From the NCBI RefSeq assembly GCF_021134715.1, contig NC_060020.1, forward strand, positions 434,001 through 498,000: 64,000 nucleotides of DNA, in the 5' to 3' direction. Both the position numbers and the translations under genes were made by a program. Source of the stretch: Daphnia pulex. Lineage: Eukaryota > Arthropoda > Branchiopoda > Diplostraca > Daphniidae. The notes beneath the pieces are model-generated. The model did no database searches. It was not told the DNA's origin and saw only the letters and a list, made by a program, of their open reading frames with translations. This document shows, in pieces, positions 1-10,990 of this stretch; the stretch's first letter is position 1; each line of letters starts with the position of its first letter.

Positions 1-1942
1 CTCCAAATGTGTACAGGATCCACTGGGGACCCTAGAATGGCTGATGCATGCCAACAATCCTTAAGTAGATGGGGCACCATCCCTTTCTTCTCTTTGAAAA
101 CATTTTTGCCTATTAGTCTGGTCTCTGGGAGCTGGGCGACAAAAAAATGTGACATGATGATTAGCAAAAGGATTGAGGTTAAATATGGTAGAGGGGGGGG
201 GGGAGGTATGACACCGCCGTGTTGCGTATGTAACTTCGTACGGCTGCAAATAGGAGATTTTCACCGTCACGAAATATCTGGAGACGAAAAAATGTGTCTT
301 GCTATTATGCCAGTGAGGGAGAGACCCAATCAAACAACTTGAATATTCTGGCGAGTGTCGATATAGGCGCCGCCATTTTCTCCCGTTGCGGGTTTACGTG
401 GAGAATGTTGTAAAAGAGAGAGAGAGTCGAAGATCTATCCAGTCAAGTCATACTATATACAAGTACGTTGTAGGGTATTAAAGGGGGGGGGTGCTATCTA
501 TAAATAAAGCGCAGCTATATTATGTGGGAGAGAGTTCTTTCTGGCTGCGTCTAGTCGGGGAATAATGAAGTTGAAAGCCATCAGGGGCTTTGGGTCCTCC
601 AAACTGGGCCCACACACAACACAACCGTATGCTCTGGTGTGTGTATGTGTGTGTCGTCTGTATACGTCTCTATAACTCGCTATTATTGAGTGAGTCTTCG
701 AGGTGCAATGGGGCAGAGTGTCGCATGATAATGCGGCTGTCAAAGCACCAGCAGCAGGCGCTCCCCCCCTCTTTATAGACTGTAATGGCTCTTTCAAACG
801 CCATCGATTCCCGCAGGAGTCATCAGCCGCCGGGGAAAAAAATAAATAAATAGGGTAATATAAAGAAGATAGGGAGACTCAACTGCTCCCAACTATATAA
901 ACTCTGACTTGATGTGTTTTGATTGACTGTGTTTTTTGTTGATTCGTAAAAACGAAATTTAAAAAAGGAGGAAAAGAAGATTTTTCTCTCTATTTGCAAG
1001 GTGTTCCATTATGGGGTCTAGTAAGGTTGTTTTAACACAATTCCGGGGATGAAGCGGTTGAAGCCGTTTCAAAATGACTTTGGGTGGTTAACGATATCAA
1101 CTTTCATGTCAGCAGCACATGTACAGTAAAGAGCCGAGTGAGTGCTCTATCTGTCTAGTTTCTTCATCCGGAATGGATGGAACCCCTCCCATCCCCTCAC
1201 AATAGATTTAGTAGTGAATAAAAAGAGGCCATGTTGTGCGTGTGTCACAGGCGGCGCGGGGAGAACCCAATGAAGGAGAATCTATCAAGAATGAATAGAT
1301 ATATGAGTCTTGTTTGTGGTGGGCTCTCCGGATAAATATTGGTGGCATTGCTGAAAATTTGAAAAAGCAAAAGCAACCGAAAAACTCTAATAAAACTCTT
1401 TCAAGACGCGTTTACTTTAAGTGCAGCCGAACGGAATGGTCCTGCGACGCTAAAATTCTTCTCGGGGCATCTGTTTGTCTTCGGCAGATTTCACATGAAA
1501 AATCCATTTATCATGGTAAAAATTGATTTGAAAAATAATTGACTGTTACCTTTAACGCGGAGGTGAAAAACCTCAACATGATGAAGAATTCAGCGATTCT
1601 TTACTTCGGCAGGTGGTAATGGATTCAAATTAATTATAGACTCTCGTTTTTAAAAGCTTGATTGGAGATAGATAGACTCGGCTGACGTCATCATCCGAAA
1701 TTGTCTCTTGGAAGATTTTCAGAATCTCTCAAGAAATTTAAAATAATTATGTTGGATTTTCAATGTTTAATTTGAAAAGATTTGATTCTGTCTTGAATCC
1801 GCCCCCGGTTGCAATTAGTAAAATTTGCAACGTCGACAAAAACCGATAAAATTCAGACGAATTTCGTCAATCATTTGCAGCTGTTTTTGTCTCGGTTGTT
1901 GTTTCTTCAGATTAAAAAGCCATTTGGTGTTCTTTGACTTCT
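1..1942. other. No supported gene; low-complexity noncoding DNA
   Basis: I see no reading frame here that resembles a known family or that is bounded by convincing splice sites. The stretch holds homopolymer G runs near 187-206 and 482-491, a GT-rich microsatellite-like patch near 637-655, and short AG runs near 415-425. It could be intergenic DNA or a large intron of a gene lying outside the window. Confidence 0.5.
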
Positions 1943-2760
1943 TTCATCGAGTTCCCTGTTGCCTCGTGACTTGCTGGAAGCCGAAAAAATTGGATTCAAT
2001 CAGATAAGTCATTAAAATCATTTATTTCAAACGATGTATGTTTGAAATTCAATTTGTGGGTTTTTGCTTCACTTTGGTGTGTTCCAAACACCATCCTTCG
2101 TCTATAAACTGGTGATGGTTTATAGTTTATGATCAATCTTCTTTGCATATGGAAACGTTGCCGACGTTTGTGATTGAATGGCTCTGTTGTCTCTTCTTTC
2201 CTACCATTTGTTTTTCAAAATTGAAACTGTGGGGTTTTCCCCACTCTGGTAGTGTGTTCGCAAGACTAGAAAGGTACCCATTTGAATTTCAGTTATTCAA
2301 TATTTTTCCGGTGGTTGTGTGGGTTAGGTGACAACAACCTACATTGTCTAGGTCGTATCTTCAGATTTGCTTTTGGTTTCATCAAGTTTCCTGTTGCTTC
2401 GTGACTTGTTGGAAACCAGAAAAGTTTGATTCAATCAGATTAGCTATTCTTTCCTCGACAAATAATTTGTGGGTTATTTCCCCACTCTTGGTAGTGTGTT
2501 AATAGGGCAGACATCAATCTAAGCAATCTTACTTGCATCTGAAAGAATTTTTAAAATTTAAATTTTGGGGGTTTTTCTTCTCCACTTTAGTTGAGTGTTC
2601 CAAACATCATTCTAAGTAATATTATTTGCATTTGAAAACCATGCCGAAGTTTGTGATTGAATGGCTCTGTCGCTTCTTTCCTACCAAATTTTCGAATTTG
2701 TAATTGTGGGGATTTCCACATTGTAGTAGTGTGTTACCAAGACTGGAAAGGTATCAATGT
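1943..2760. repeat. Diverged tandem repeat of about 430-470 bp with a recurrent hairpin motif
   Basis: Bases 1943-2010 resemble 2377-2450, and 2130-2290 resemble 2600-2760, so a unit of roughly 430-470 bp is present about twice. Nested in it is a motif of about 40 bases seen five times, near 2051, 2227, 2465, 2563 and 2702. The motif is a GTGGG...CCCAC-like arm pair followed by a TGGTAGTGTGTT-like tail. The copy at 2227 contains a clean short stem, GTGGGG against CCCCAC with a three-base loop. No coding signal is evident. It may be a satellite-like array or part of a structured noncoding RNA; the sequence alone cannot decide. Confidence 0.6.
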
Positions 2761-3539
2761 GTCGATGTATTCTTCTCTGGTCATTCTTTCTAGTGGTCAT
2801 TTTAGTTCAAATTTATTTGAATTCATTTTGTTTTTCGGTGATTGTCTTTTTAGTTCAAAAAGAAAGAAAGACACTTCTGTTTCTGTCTTAAATAGGCCGA
2901 GCGTGGGGGTCCCATTTGATGGTCGATCCAGAATGGAGAACAGTGTCTAAAGTCTAAACGAAGAGTTCATCGATTCGGTGATGTCGATCGGTGTCCAGGG
3001 AAATGAGTGAAAGGAATAGCCGTTCGTCCGCTGGTAAAGTAATGTAAGTATAGCCCTGGCCATATAATACTTTTTTTTCCCCTTTCTTTTGCTACTAGTA
3101 TTATATCCATCGGTTGGGAAATGGTTGTTGCCGGGCATGTGAGATGTAAAAGTGGGCGGCTGAGAGCCATTCCTTGTCTGCTGGGCCAATGCACTAGTAA
3201 TAGTAACTGCGTATAGAGAGAGAGAGAGAGATACTTCTGTGAGCTATCAAAAGAGTAAATAGTTATCTATACATCATCTCGAGCTGCTGTGTGGCCGCTC
3301 TTTTGTTGGCTCTGGCTCTTTGGGGACCAATCCTTTTTGTCTGATGTATAGACTGGGCTGTGCAGCACTATATTGCCGGGTGCTGGGCTGCCAGCCGAGT
3401 GTATAGTATAGAAGATACATGTAAAACGCTGGGAGTACAAAGCAGGATGGTGAACCGATATCGAATCCTATATAATTCACAAATGAAGAGTTAAGCTATT
3501 CGCCCTTTTCCAAAAAAATTTATTTAAAGCCAAACGTAC
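2761..3539. other. No supported gene
   Basis: Short reading frames occur on both strands but none resembles a known protein or shows a splice structure. An AG microsatellite lies near 3213-3231. The last bases are probably retained intron from the PIP5K fragment that follows on the minus strand. Confidence 0.45.
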
Positions 3540-4094
3540 TCCATCGTGAATGGTTGCCTTTAGCGCATGTTCAATTTTTTTCGCCAGTCGATAGTTCTGC
3601 AAAATGTCGATGATGCCTAGAAACACAATCAATCTTTCGCCCTTGGCGTTACGAGCTGGTATACCGTCAAGTCTGTTTAGTTGCCAAATCGAAAGAAAAC
3701 CCAATAAATACGAATAAATATATTAAATAATCTGTTATGTGGAAAATTGAAAAGCCTTAAATAGTTACCGACTATAATCTCCCTTGCCACTGGGTTCATT
3801 TCTCATCTGGATACTTTCTAGCGTAGTTGAATGGGCCACTAGTTTTCGTCGACTGACGATGGAACCCTTTCGAAGAATAATTGGCGATTGACTAGTTTTG
3901 GCTGTCGAAGTTTTAGTTCCCGCACTGTTTTCTCCGTCAATCGAATTGTTGCGCCGATGCTCGGCATCGTCTTTAGCCGCCAAATCGAGATTGTGGATGG
4001 CAACCAAAAGACTGTAGTCCATAATTTTGAAGCTTTCCAAAACACGGCAGTCTCGCTGGATGGAATTAATCAGCGCGTTGTATATCTCCGCTTC
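3540..4094 (-). pseudogene. PIP5K1: Partial phosphatidylinositol-4-phosphate 5-kinase gene fragment (two exons)
   Basis: Two minus-strand exons, about 4094-3769 and 3672-3540, encode the C-terminal part of a type I PIP5K catalytic domain. The first contains the family motif SFKIMDYSLL, followed by a Ser/Thr-rich insert. The second contains GIPARNAKGERL and FLGIIDILQNYR and ends at HDG. The intron between them has normal GT and AG ends and the frame is kept. PIP5K makes PI(4,5)P2 at membranes. The N-terminal kinase lobe and ATP-binding exons are absent upstream, where an unrelated RING gene starts on the other strand. The exon that should follow HDG is not found downstream. I therefore read this as a duplicated gene fragment rather than a working kinase, although the two exons themselves carry no stop. 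Confidence 0.75.
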
Positions 4095-4439
4095 CTGTAT
4101 ATCCCTTCGGCGAGCTGATAAGCTTGCTATCAGCTTGCTATCTTATCCGCTATTATAGAGTTCCCGCCAATTCGTGTTTTGCAAGTCTAGACAAGCCCAG
4201 ACAAGGGCTTGGCTTCGGCCGTTATCCTCAAAAGGCCAAGTAGTACGTGTTACGTAATAGCTATAGCCGATACGTCATCATGGAGGGGTACGAAATTATT
4301 TTTTAATTCAATTATTAATTAATTTAATTTAATTATTTTAACACCCCTATACGAAGCCCCAAACGGCCCCACGCCCCAAATGCTTTTGCCCTTCGACGAT
4401 CGCTTGCATCATCAGTCGAAATGGCAATGAAGCAACAAC
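4095..4439. other. Noncoding spacer, AT-rich
   Basis: The spacer holds a direct repeat of AGCTTGCTATC near 4123-4143 flanked by a short GATAAG/CTTATC inverted pair, then an AT-only stretch around 4290-4340. I see no gene. Confidence 0.5.
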
Positions 4440-5420
4440 ACAAGATGGCGCAACATTGGTCCATGTCCGCATATTAGGAATACTAGACTAGGATAGCTAT
4501 TTTTCAATTCGATTTTGCATATTTTGTTTTTCAAATTATGTGTGAAATTAATTTTGAATAAAATGCGTAAAATTACTGATTGACTGAAAATGTCATCTCT
4601 TGCTAATTTCCATTTGAGATTTTGATCGTAAATGACGAAAAATCATAAGATGGGAGGTTTGCAGTGCAACCAAAAGTCTACAGCATTTATATAAAGGCAA
4701 CAGCGATGTGGCGAAAACAATATTCCGTAGAGCTTGCATGTTCGAAATCCAGCAACATAATGATAGAAAAAAACTCTTTCACCCTTCTCGTGACAAAGAT
4801 TTTCATTTTGATAATCTCAGCTGTCTTTTGGCATGGAGTGTGTCGCCTGGAGTTTTCCTGGACCGGCGTCATTGCCTGCGCTGAGTGCGTATTGTCTTTC
4901 CTAACTATATGCCTCACTTTCACGACTATTTCGGCTATCCGACCAGACATACGATGGTTATTCAACGCCTTTAGTTGGGCCTACCTCGGCTATTGGGCAC
5001 CGACATCACTGATAGCAGGACTTTCGTCTCGCTTCCAAGCGCTAAAAGCTTGGAACCTAATAATGGCGATATTACAGCAGATCTACAGACTTACCATCTC
5101 TAATAATATCCATCTGGTTTTTTGCTGTCTCGACGTCTGCTATGCATTTTCCCACTACCAATTCTTTTCAAGACAAACAAGAAACCCCGCAGTAACCGTC
5201 AGCCACTTTGAATACGAGGAAGAAAAAAATCGATTTTTAGCCCAGTTCGCCAGCATGCCGGACGACGGTGAATGCCCAATTTGCATGGGCCCTCATAGAA
5301 ACCCGACGAAGCCCTTATGCGGTCATGTCTTTTGCTGTTATTGCATTCATACCTGGTGCCGCGTACGGTCAGCAACGTGTCCCGTGTGCAGAAGGCCCGT
5401 TACTAAAGTATTATACGACC
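4440..5420 (+). repeat. Inverted segmental duplication, copy A (RING gene and its 5' DNA)
   Basis: The 5' flank at about 4440-4670 matches, in reverse orientation, the flank at about 10,720-10,990. Both contain a GCGCAACAT-GGTCCA block, a GTGA-ATTAATTTTGAATA-like block followed by ATGCGTAAAA, and a TTTGAGATTTTGATCGTAAA block just before the RING coding region. The coding regions are diverged paralogs. Copy B lies at about 10,030-10,990. Confidence 0.7.
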
Positions 5421-5626
5421 GAACACCGAGTGCAGAAGATCTGCTTGTTCCAGCTGAAGCTCTATTTGATTTCGACCGACATGCGGACGAGGATTGGGAT
5501 GTTCTAGAACGAGAATTCTATGAAATTGTCGAAAGCGTCATGACCTACAAGCTGATATTATGCTCAACTGTGGTTTTTTGTTTGGCGTTGTTGAAGTTAA
5601 TGAACGAAGTTGACGGCTTGGCTTAA
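4706..5626 (+). CDS. RING-finger multi-pass membrane protein (putative E3 ubiquitin ligase), paralog A
   Basis: This is a single-exon gene of 306 codons from the first ATG of the frame. Several hydrophobic segments lie in the N-terminal half (for example around residues 27-45, 50-75 and 82-100), with another near the C-terminus (about residues 280-300). A C3HC4 RING finger lies at about residues 188-230, with the pairs CPIC, CGH, CYC and CPVC in the right order. Membrane RING proteins of this layout usually act as E3 ubiquitin ligases at the ER or another endomembrane; that role is inferred from the domain only. A shorter, diverged paralog lies at 9,996-10,670 on the opposite strand, and the 5' DNA of the two genes is also similar. 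The lack of introns contrasts with neighbouring genes and could reflect an old retrocopy. The exact family is not identified. Confidence 0.8.
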   Translation: MWRKQYSVELACSKSSNIMIEKNSFTLLVTKIFILIISAVFWHGVCRLEFSWTGVIACAECVLSFLTICLTFTTISAIRPDIRWLFNAFSWAYLGYWAPTSLIAGLSSRFQALKAWNLIMAILQQIYRLTISNNIHLVFCCLDVCYAFSHYQFFSRQTRNPAVTVSHFEYEEEKNRFLAQFASMPDDGECPICMGPHRNPTKPLCGHVFCCYCIHTWCRVRSATCPVCRRPVTKVLYDRTPSAEDLLVPAEALFDFDRHADEDWDVLEREFYEIVESVMTYKLILCSTVVFCLALLKLMNEVDGLA

Positions 5627-6172
5627 TTGGATTTTCATCAGCATCAATTAATTAATACAAATGTTACCGCGCGCATCACAATCAAATGTTCAAATGTCGC
5701 AAATGAATAATACATCACAGATTTCTTTTCACACATATATATACTAACAGTTTCATCATTTCATTCTCTCGCAGGCGTAAATCCTATATCATATGAAATA
5801 TCATATTACAATATAACAAGCAGCAATCAGATTTATTTGAGATGAAATTGAATTTAACATAAAAACAAAATTCCCTTAAGGCTATTTAATAATCGTCTCT
5901 TGCCAACCTTCGCTTTGATTGATTCGAATAACATATAAATAACCTGGGAAAATCAGTTGTTCAGCATTTTCCGTTTAATTTGCATGGATAAAATGTTTTG
6001 TTCTAACAACGAAATAACAGTTATTTTCCCCAAATGGATGATCACAAAAAGTAGTCTATTGGTGATTCCATCAGTGATTCGGCAATCTCGTCAGCACCAT
6101 AAATGGAATTGTTAGCCATTTTTCATATGATTTAGAACATATAGCGATTTTGTATTGAGCGAAATAGGACTA
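5627..6172. other. Noncoding spacer / 3' flanks
   Basis: AT-rich DNA between the 3' ends of the RING gene and the aminopeptidase gene. The missing C-terminal exons of the aminopeptidase are not recognisable here. Confidence 0.5.
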
Positions 6173-9100
6173 TTAATTGCGATCGAACGCGAATTTCCAT
6201 TCTCTTTCACCGCCTTCGCGGATAGCCGTGGAGACAACGACCGATTTCACGTCAATCGGGACAATCCTGTTTAAAAAAAACGAGTCAGTATAAAATCTTG
6301 GCTAAATAATAAAATGGCAATCTAACGTGGGATCTTCAGGATCGGCCATCCATTGGCGATACAATTCAATGGCTTGTCGAATACATTCTTCGTTGCCATA
6401 ATAACAAGCCCATTTTGAAATGAGAAGACGCAGTTTGCTTGTCAAGGGAGAATCCTCGGTCTTTTGGCGGAATCCCAGCGAGGAGAAAATCGGCGACAAA
6501 ATATTACGGAAGTGTTTCTATAAAAAAGAAAAGGCGAGAAAAGGCTAAAAATCTTTCCCGTCGTGTTAAAAAGGAAAACCATTAGCGATTAGCCTACTTT
6601 AAGAAGGTCGTAACCAGGTTTATGCCACATCATCGAGTCAATGTACGTTAGGGCTGCAAATGTGGATTCCCATGGCAGGACCTCGCCTTCAAATTTCAGG
6701 TATTCAGTTAGATTGAAAGCAGTTTCATAATCTACCAATCCAACTCTGGCCAAATTAAGCGAATCGTCCATAATTTGAGCTCGATTAATAACTGAAATGG
6801 CCGTGTGATTCGTCATCAGTTGTTGGCCAATCAACTTCCAATTGTGCGCGTCGTAATTGACCCGATAGTAGCCTGTTCACATTATAGATTAGGAATATTA
6901 GATCCAGGTACAAGAAATCTGAACTTACCAGTTTCGTCGACGTTAAAGATGATCCAGTCATTCATTCCGATTTCAGATTCTAGCGTGAGATTTTTTGAGG
7001 GCTGGCTGTCTGCCAACCAGGTGGATCCAATTGTCTTGTAGTCAGTCGTGTAAGTCAGGGGAACTCACCAAAGGTAGACGGTCGGATCATCGGTGGCTTT
7101 TTCAGACTTGTGGAGCAAGAATCGTTCCTGAATTAAGAAGATAGCACCAATTCTAAACTAAATCGGTGAAAACTTTTTTAAAAAGGAAATGGTAAGCGAC
7201 AATCACCTGGCTAATTGAAATGTTCCGGCTTTGATAATCGCGCCGAATTGTAACGACGGGAAAACCTATAAGGAAGAAAACATCCCACTGTTGATAGGTT
7301 TTTACAAATATGTAGTCGTTAGTTCGTTACCCATCTTTAGAGTCCAAGTGTCCATAATCGTTTTGACATTGACCGGCAGTATAATATGATCGACTTTGCC
7401 TTGATTGTCGAACGCGTTCCACAAATCGTCTTGCACCGCATTGCCGTATTAACTTGACAACGAGACGAACAATAAATGTAAAAGGCAAATCGTTGACGGA
7501 AAAGGATATTTGTTATTCGTCATTTTAACATACCGTTTATCCAAAAAATTGAAGAGCGCCTTTTTAAAATTGTCTTCACCAATGAAGCTGGCCAGCATGC
7601 GTATAATCGCCGCTCCTTTCTGGTACGAGATAACGTCGAAAATCTCTGCGATTTCGGACGGGTGGTGTACCACTACACTTACGGGATGGCTGGACTCTAG
7701 TGCGTCGAGATTCATGGCTTGATGCAATGCGAATGTTACTATTTGCTCAAGAAACTTGAAGCCCGGTTCAACCTGGGAAATTGATCGCCGGTGATAATCA
7801 CTAGGAATATTAATTTAAGCCAACTTGAGAATCCTTACGTGGTCGGCTCCAATATGTTCTGCATACGATGCGAATCCCTCGTTTAACCACAAATCAGTCC
7901 ACCTTTCAAATATTTCAAATATGAATACAAGTCGCTATTTTCTAAATCATGAAAAATTGCTAACCATTCCATAGTGACGAGATTGCCGAACCACTGATGG
8001 GATAGCTCGTGAGCGATTACCTTAATCACTAATTCTTTGTGATCAAACGAGGAAACTGTTTCGTCGTACAACAAATACTTTTCTCTGCAAATAAACGGAA
8101 AATAAAACACTAATTTCCCCAGGTCTGCATTCGATGTTATGAGATTAATTAGCGAAATTGATTACCTGTAAGTGATGAGCCCCCAGTTCTCCATGGCACC
8201 TGATTTAGAAAATGAATAATAAAACTGATATGGATTAAAGATAATAGTCATCAAGGAAACAAACCCAATGCAAATTCTGGAACGGCGATCATGTCTTGTT
8301 TGGGTAGTGGGAATGAAATATTGAAATAATCTTCAAAGAACGACAGAATTCTTGGGCCTATATCACTGGCGTATCTTTTGTTGCATAAAAGATAATAATC
8401 AAAAAAATGTTTCTTGGTGAAATTTGTCAGTTCTTTTATAACCTACCGAGTCTGGTTATAGGCCGATGAACGGGCATAAATATTAAAATTCCATTTGCCT
8501 TTCGTTTTAACCGATGGAACTTGAGCGTAGTTGGCCACAGCGAACGCCAAAAGGTACGTCGACATTGGCACGGACGGTTGAAAATGATCCCAGAAGAAAT
8601 TCTCCATGCCGATCCTTATAAGAACAACAACTCAAAATTTGAAGCAAATAGATAAACCAAATAGTGGAATGCTTTTTTACATTGGAGTCGTGTCGATCAA
8701 CGGCATATTGGAAAGGGAAATCATGTTTCCATGGCGGCCCAAAGTGACGGTGAAAGTAGCCTTCAAATTCGGCTCATCGAAGCACGGGAATGCTCGGCGG
8801 GCATCCGTCGGCTGCATTTGCGACGAGGCCATGTATCTGTTTGGCAATCATTTAATTCTATAATTGAAGTAACGAATAAACATAATCTAGCTTGCTTACC
8901 TTTCAATACCATCTTCAGTGTAAACCGAACGATAAAATCCCCTCATTTGGTCCGTTAGATTCCCGACGAAACTCAAAGAGAGCGTGTAATTGGACCCCGC
9001 AGTTAACTTGACTTTGGGATTCAGATGGACGATAAGGAATTCCAATTTAGTGTCATATTCAATCCCTTCGACTTGGAGAAACTTGTCGGTTTTGCATCGC

Positions 9101-9423
9101 TCAATTACCTATAAATCATAGAATTAAATTTGGTGTTATGCAACTGCAATTAGATGATTCAAGATATTATAAAACTGTACCTGAACTGATTGAGGATCGA
9201 CGACAATGTCTGCACTGTGTAACACTATACGGTTGGTGTCCTCGCTGCATTCCAAGTCAATCGAAACTTGCCCTAAAATGGAGAAATTGCCTTTCTCCAA
9301 TATGGGAAAAAGGCGAACGTCATAATGGCGAGGGGAAACTGTTTGGGGTAGACGGACATCAGCACCAGAAAGAGTTTGATGTGCCACAAATAACAAGGAA
9401 GCCAGAAATACTGGTGCGTTCAT
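6173..9423 (-). CDS. Aminopeptidase N-like M1 zinc metallopeptidase, truncated and possibly inactivated
   Basis: About 15 exons on the minus strand. The protein starts [12 protein letters not shown] at 9423 with a signal peptide, followed by the M1 N-terminal beta domain. The exopeptidase motif GAMENWG (about 8200-8170) and the zinc site HELSHQW (about 8010) follow; the second zinc ligand is in WLNEGFA (about 7880), after an intron. M1 aminopeptidases of this type trim N-terminal residues from peptides and are common gut ectoenzymes in arthropods. Two oddities are visible. In the exon at 7127-6929 the frame reads TVYLW, then TGA (7067-7065), then VPLTYTTDY, so a codon expected to be sense is a stop. 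The frame also ends at 6173 just after WKFAFDRN, so much of the usual C-terminal helical domain and any GPI signal is missing. Either this is a decaying copy or the assembly has errors. It is flanked by the two RING paralogs. Confidence 0.8.
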
Positions 9424-9995
9424 TGTTATAGCGCTTTGTGCAGTGCGGACGAGTCGGGACGAGTATGTATATACTAACAACCAAGTACCGTTATCCAGAA
9501 AACAACACGCATTGTGCGACGGGAATAATATGAATCTTGTGAGTTTATTCACATTCGACCAGATTACAGCGAATCTTGCCAATAGGATGATGTAGCCTTG
9601 GGGTACTTTTATTTTTTAATTTAAATTGGATTTCGTCCAAAATCTCTGCTTTTGGATTATAAGAGATATCATTACGAGAGAATTAAATGAAGTTTTAATA
9701 TTTTTTAAAAAATAATGCGCTTTAAATATTTATCACAAATCTGTGTATTTATTTGTCGGTTATAGACGATCGATTCCATTTAAATGTTTTGCGGTGAAAA
9801 ACATTGAAGTGTTTATTGGTTTATTGCCTGATTATAAATCCAAGCCGATTTTCTTGGCATTGCTCATGGCTACCAAAGCAGAAACATTATCCATCGCAGT
9901 ACAGAATATCCAAACAAGTATGAACCTTTTCACAAACATAATTGTTTCGTAGAAAATCTCGAACATTTCATGATTTAGTAAATCCGGATCAACGT

Positions 9996-10670
9996 TTAAT
10001 TCAAACAGACGAAGTGTGTCGAATGGAGGTCATCGCCGTCTTCATAATTTGTTGTACGCTCGGATGTAATAGCCGTGATGGGCTGCTTGCATATAGGGCA
10101 TGTTGTCTTGATGCGGCACCAACTCCTGAGGCAACTGGAACAGAAAGTATGTCCACACTGTGGCCGCGACGCGTTGACATGGGGACTCAGACAAATGGCG
10201 CAATCTCCGTCGTCGAAAATGATCGCGTTTGGATTTATTTGCTTTTCAACAGTTACATTCCTGGTCATGTACTGTTTAAGCTTCCAGTAAACGTAGTTGA
10301 TTATCTTTGCGCAGACGAAACAAATATGAAGATGTGAGGGACTGGGAGTTAGTGAGTCTAAGTTGATTTCTTCGATGTAGTTCAATGCGTGCAGCACTTG
10401 TAAGTAAGACGAGTGACCAGTACCAGTTAAGAAAGAAAATATTCCAAAATGAAGGAGATATATCCAACTGTACACGTTAAAGGCCGATCGAATCTTAAGC
10501 CGACTTTGTGGAATGTACACGATCATCAAACTGAAGGGCGTCAAGGCACTGGAAGTGCAGTCAATTAAACCCATCCAGGATCGCTCGGATATCCCATGAA
10601 AAAAGACTCCTGTCATAATCCAAATCAACATTTCCAAAACAATCAATGGGGAAATATTTACTTTAATCAT
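9996..10670 (-). CDS. RING-finger membrane protein, paralog B
   Basis: Single-exon gene of 224 codons from the first ATG. It has hydrophobic segments in the first half (MIKVNISPLIVLEMLIW and following), then a C3HC4 RING finger with CAIC, CGH, CSSC and CPIC. It is shorter than the plus-strand paralog at 4,706-5,626 and lacks that protein's C-terminal hydrophobic segment. The RING spacing (CGHTFC, then SWCRI before CPIC) is shared by both. The likely role, inferred from the fold, is a membrane E3 ubiquitin ligase. The upstream DNA is shared with paralog A in inverted orientation, so promoter and gene were probably duplicated together. Confidence 0.75.
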   Translation of the reverse strand: MIKVNISPLIVLEMLIWIMTGVFFHGISERSWMGLIDCTSSALTPFSLMIVYIPQSRLKIRSAFNVYSWIYLLHFGIFSFLTGTGHSSYLQVLHALNYIEEINLDSLTPSPSHLHICFVCAKIINYVYWKLKQYMTRNVTVEKQINPNAIIFDDGDCAICLSPHVNASRPQCGHTFCSSCLRSWCRIKTTCPICKQPITAITSERTTNYEDGDDLHSTHFVCLN

Positions 10671-10990
10671 TTTCTTTTGTGAATGAAAATGCTTCAAGAT
10701 ATCGTGTTATTAACGTCACCTCGTTTTTCCCTTAATATAGACGTTGTGTTGCACTGCATGATGAGCAAACCCTCCATTGGCTGAGTTTTCGTAATTTACG
10801 ATCAAAATCTCAAATAGCAATTGATGATTCCCGACATTTTCAGTAAATTAGTAGTTTTACGCATATAATTCAAAATTAATCACACCCAATTTAAAACAAA
10901 TAAAAAATCTAAATGGAAAAACAGTTACAGTTCTACCACGTAATGGAGGGATGGGGGATGTTATGCTGCGTGGACCGATGTTGCGCAACC
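10030..10990 (-). repeat. Inverted segmental duplication, copy B (RING gene and its 5' DNA)
   Basis: This is the reverse-orientation partner of the block at 4,440-5,420. The shared 5' flank lies at about 10,720-10,990. Identity is clear but patchy, which suggests an old duplication. Confidence 0.65.
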
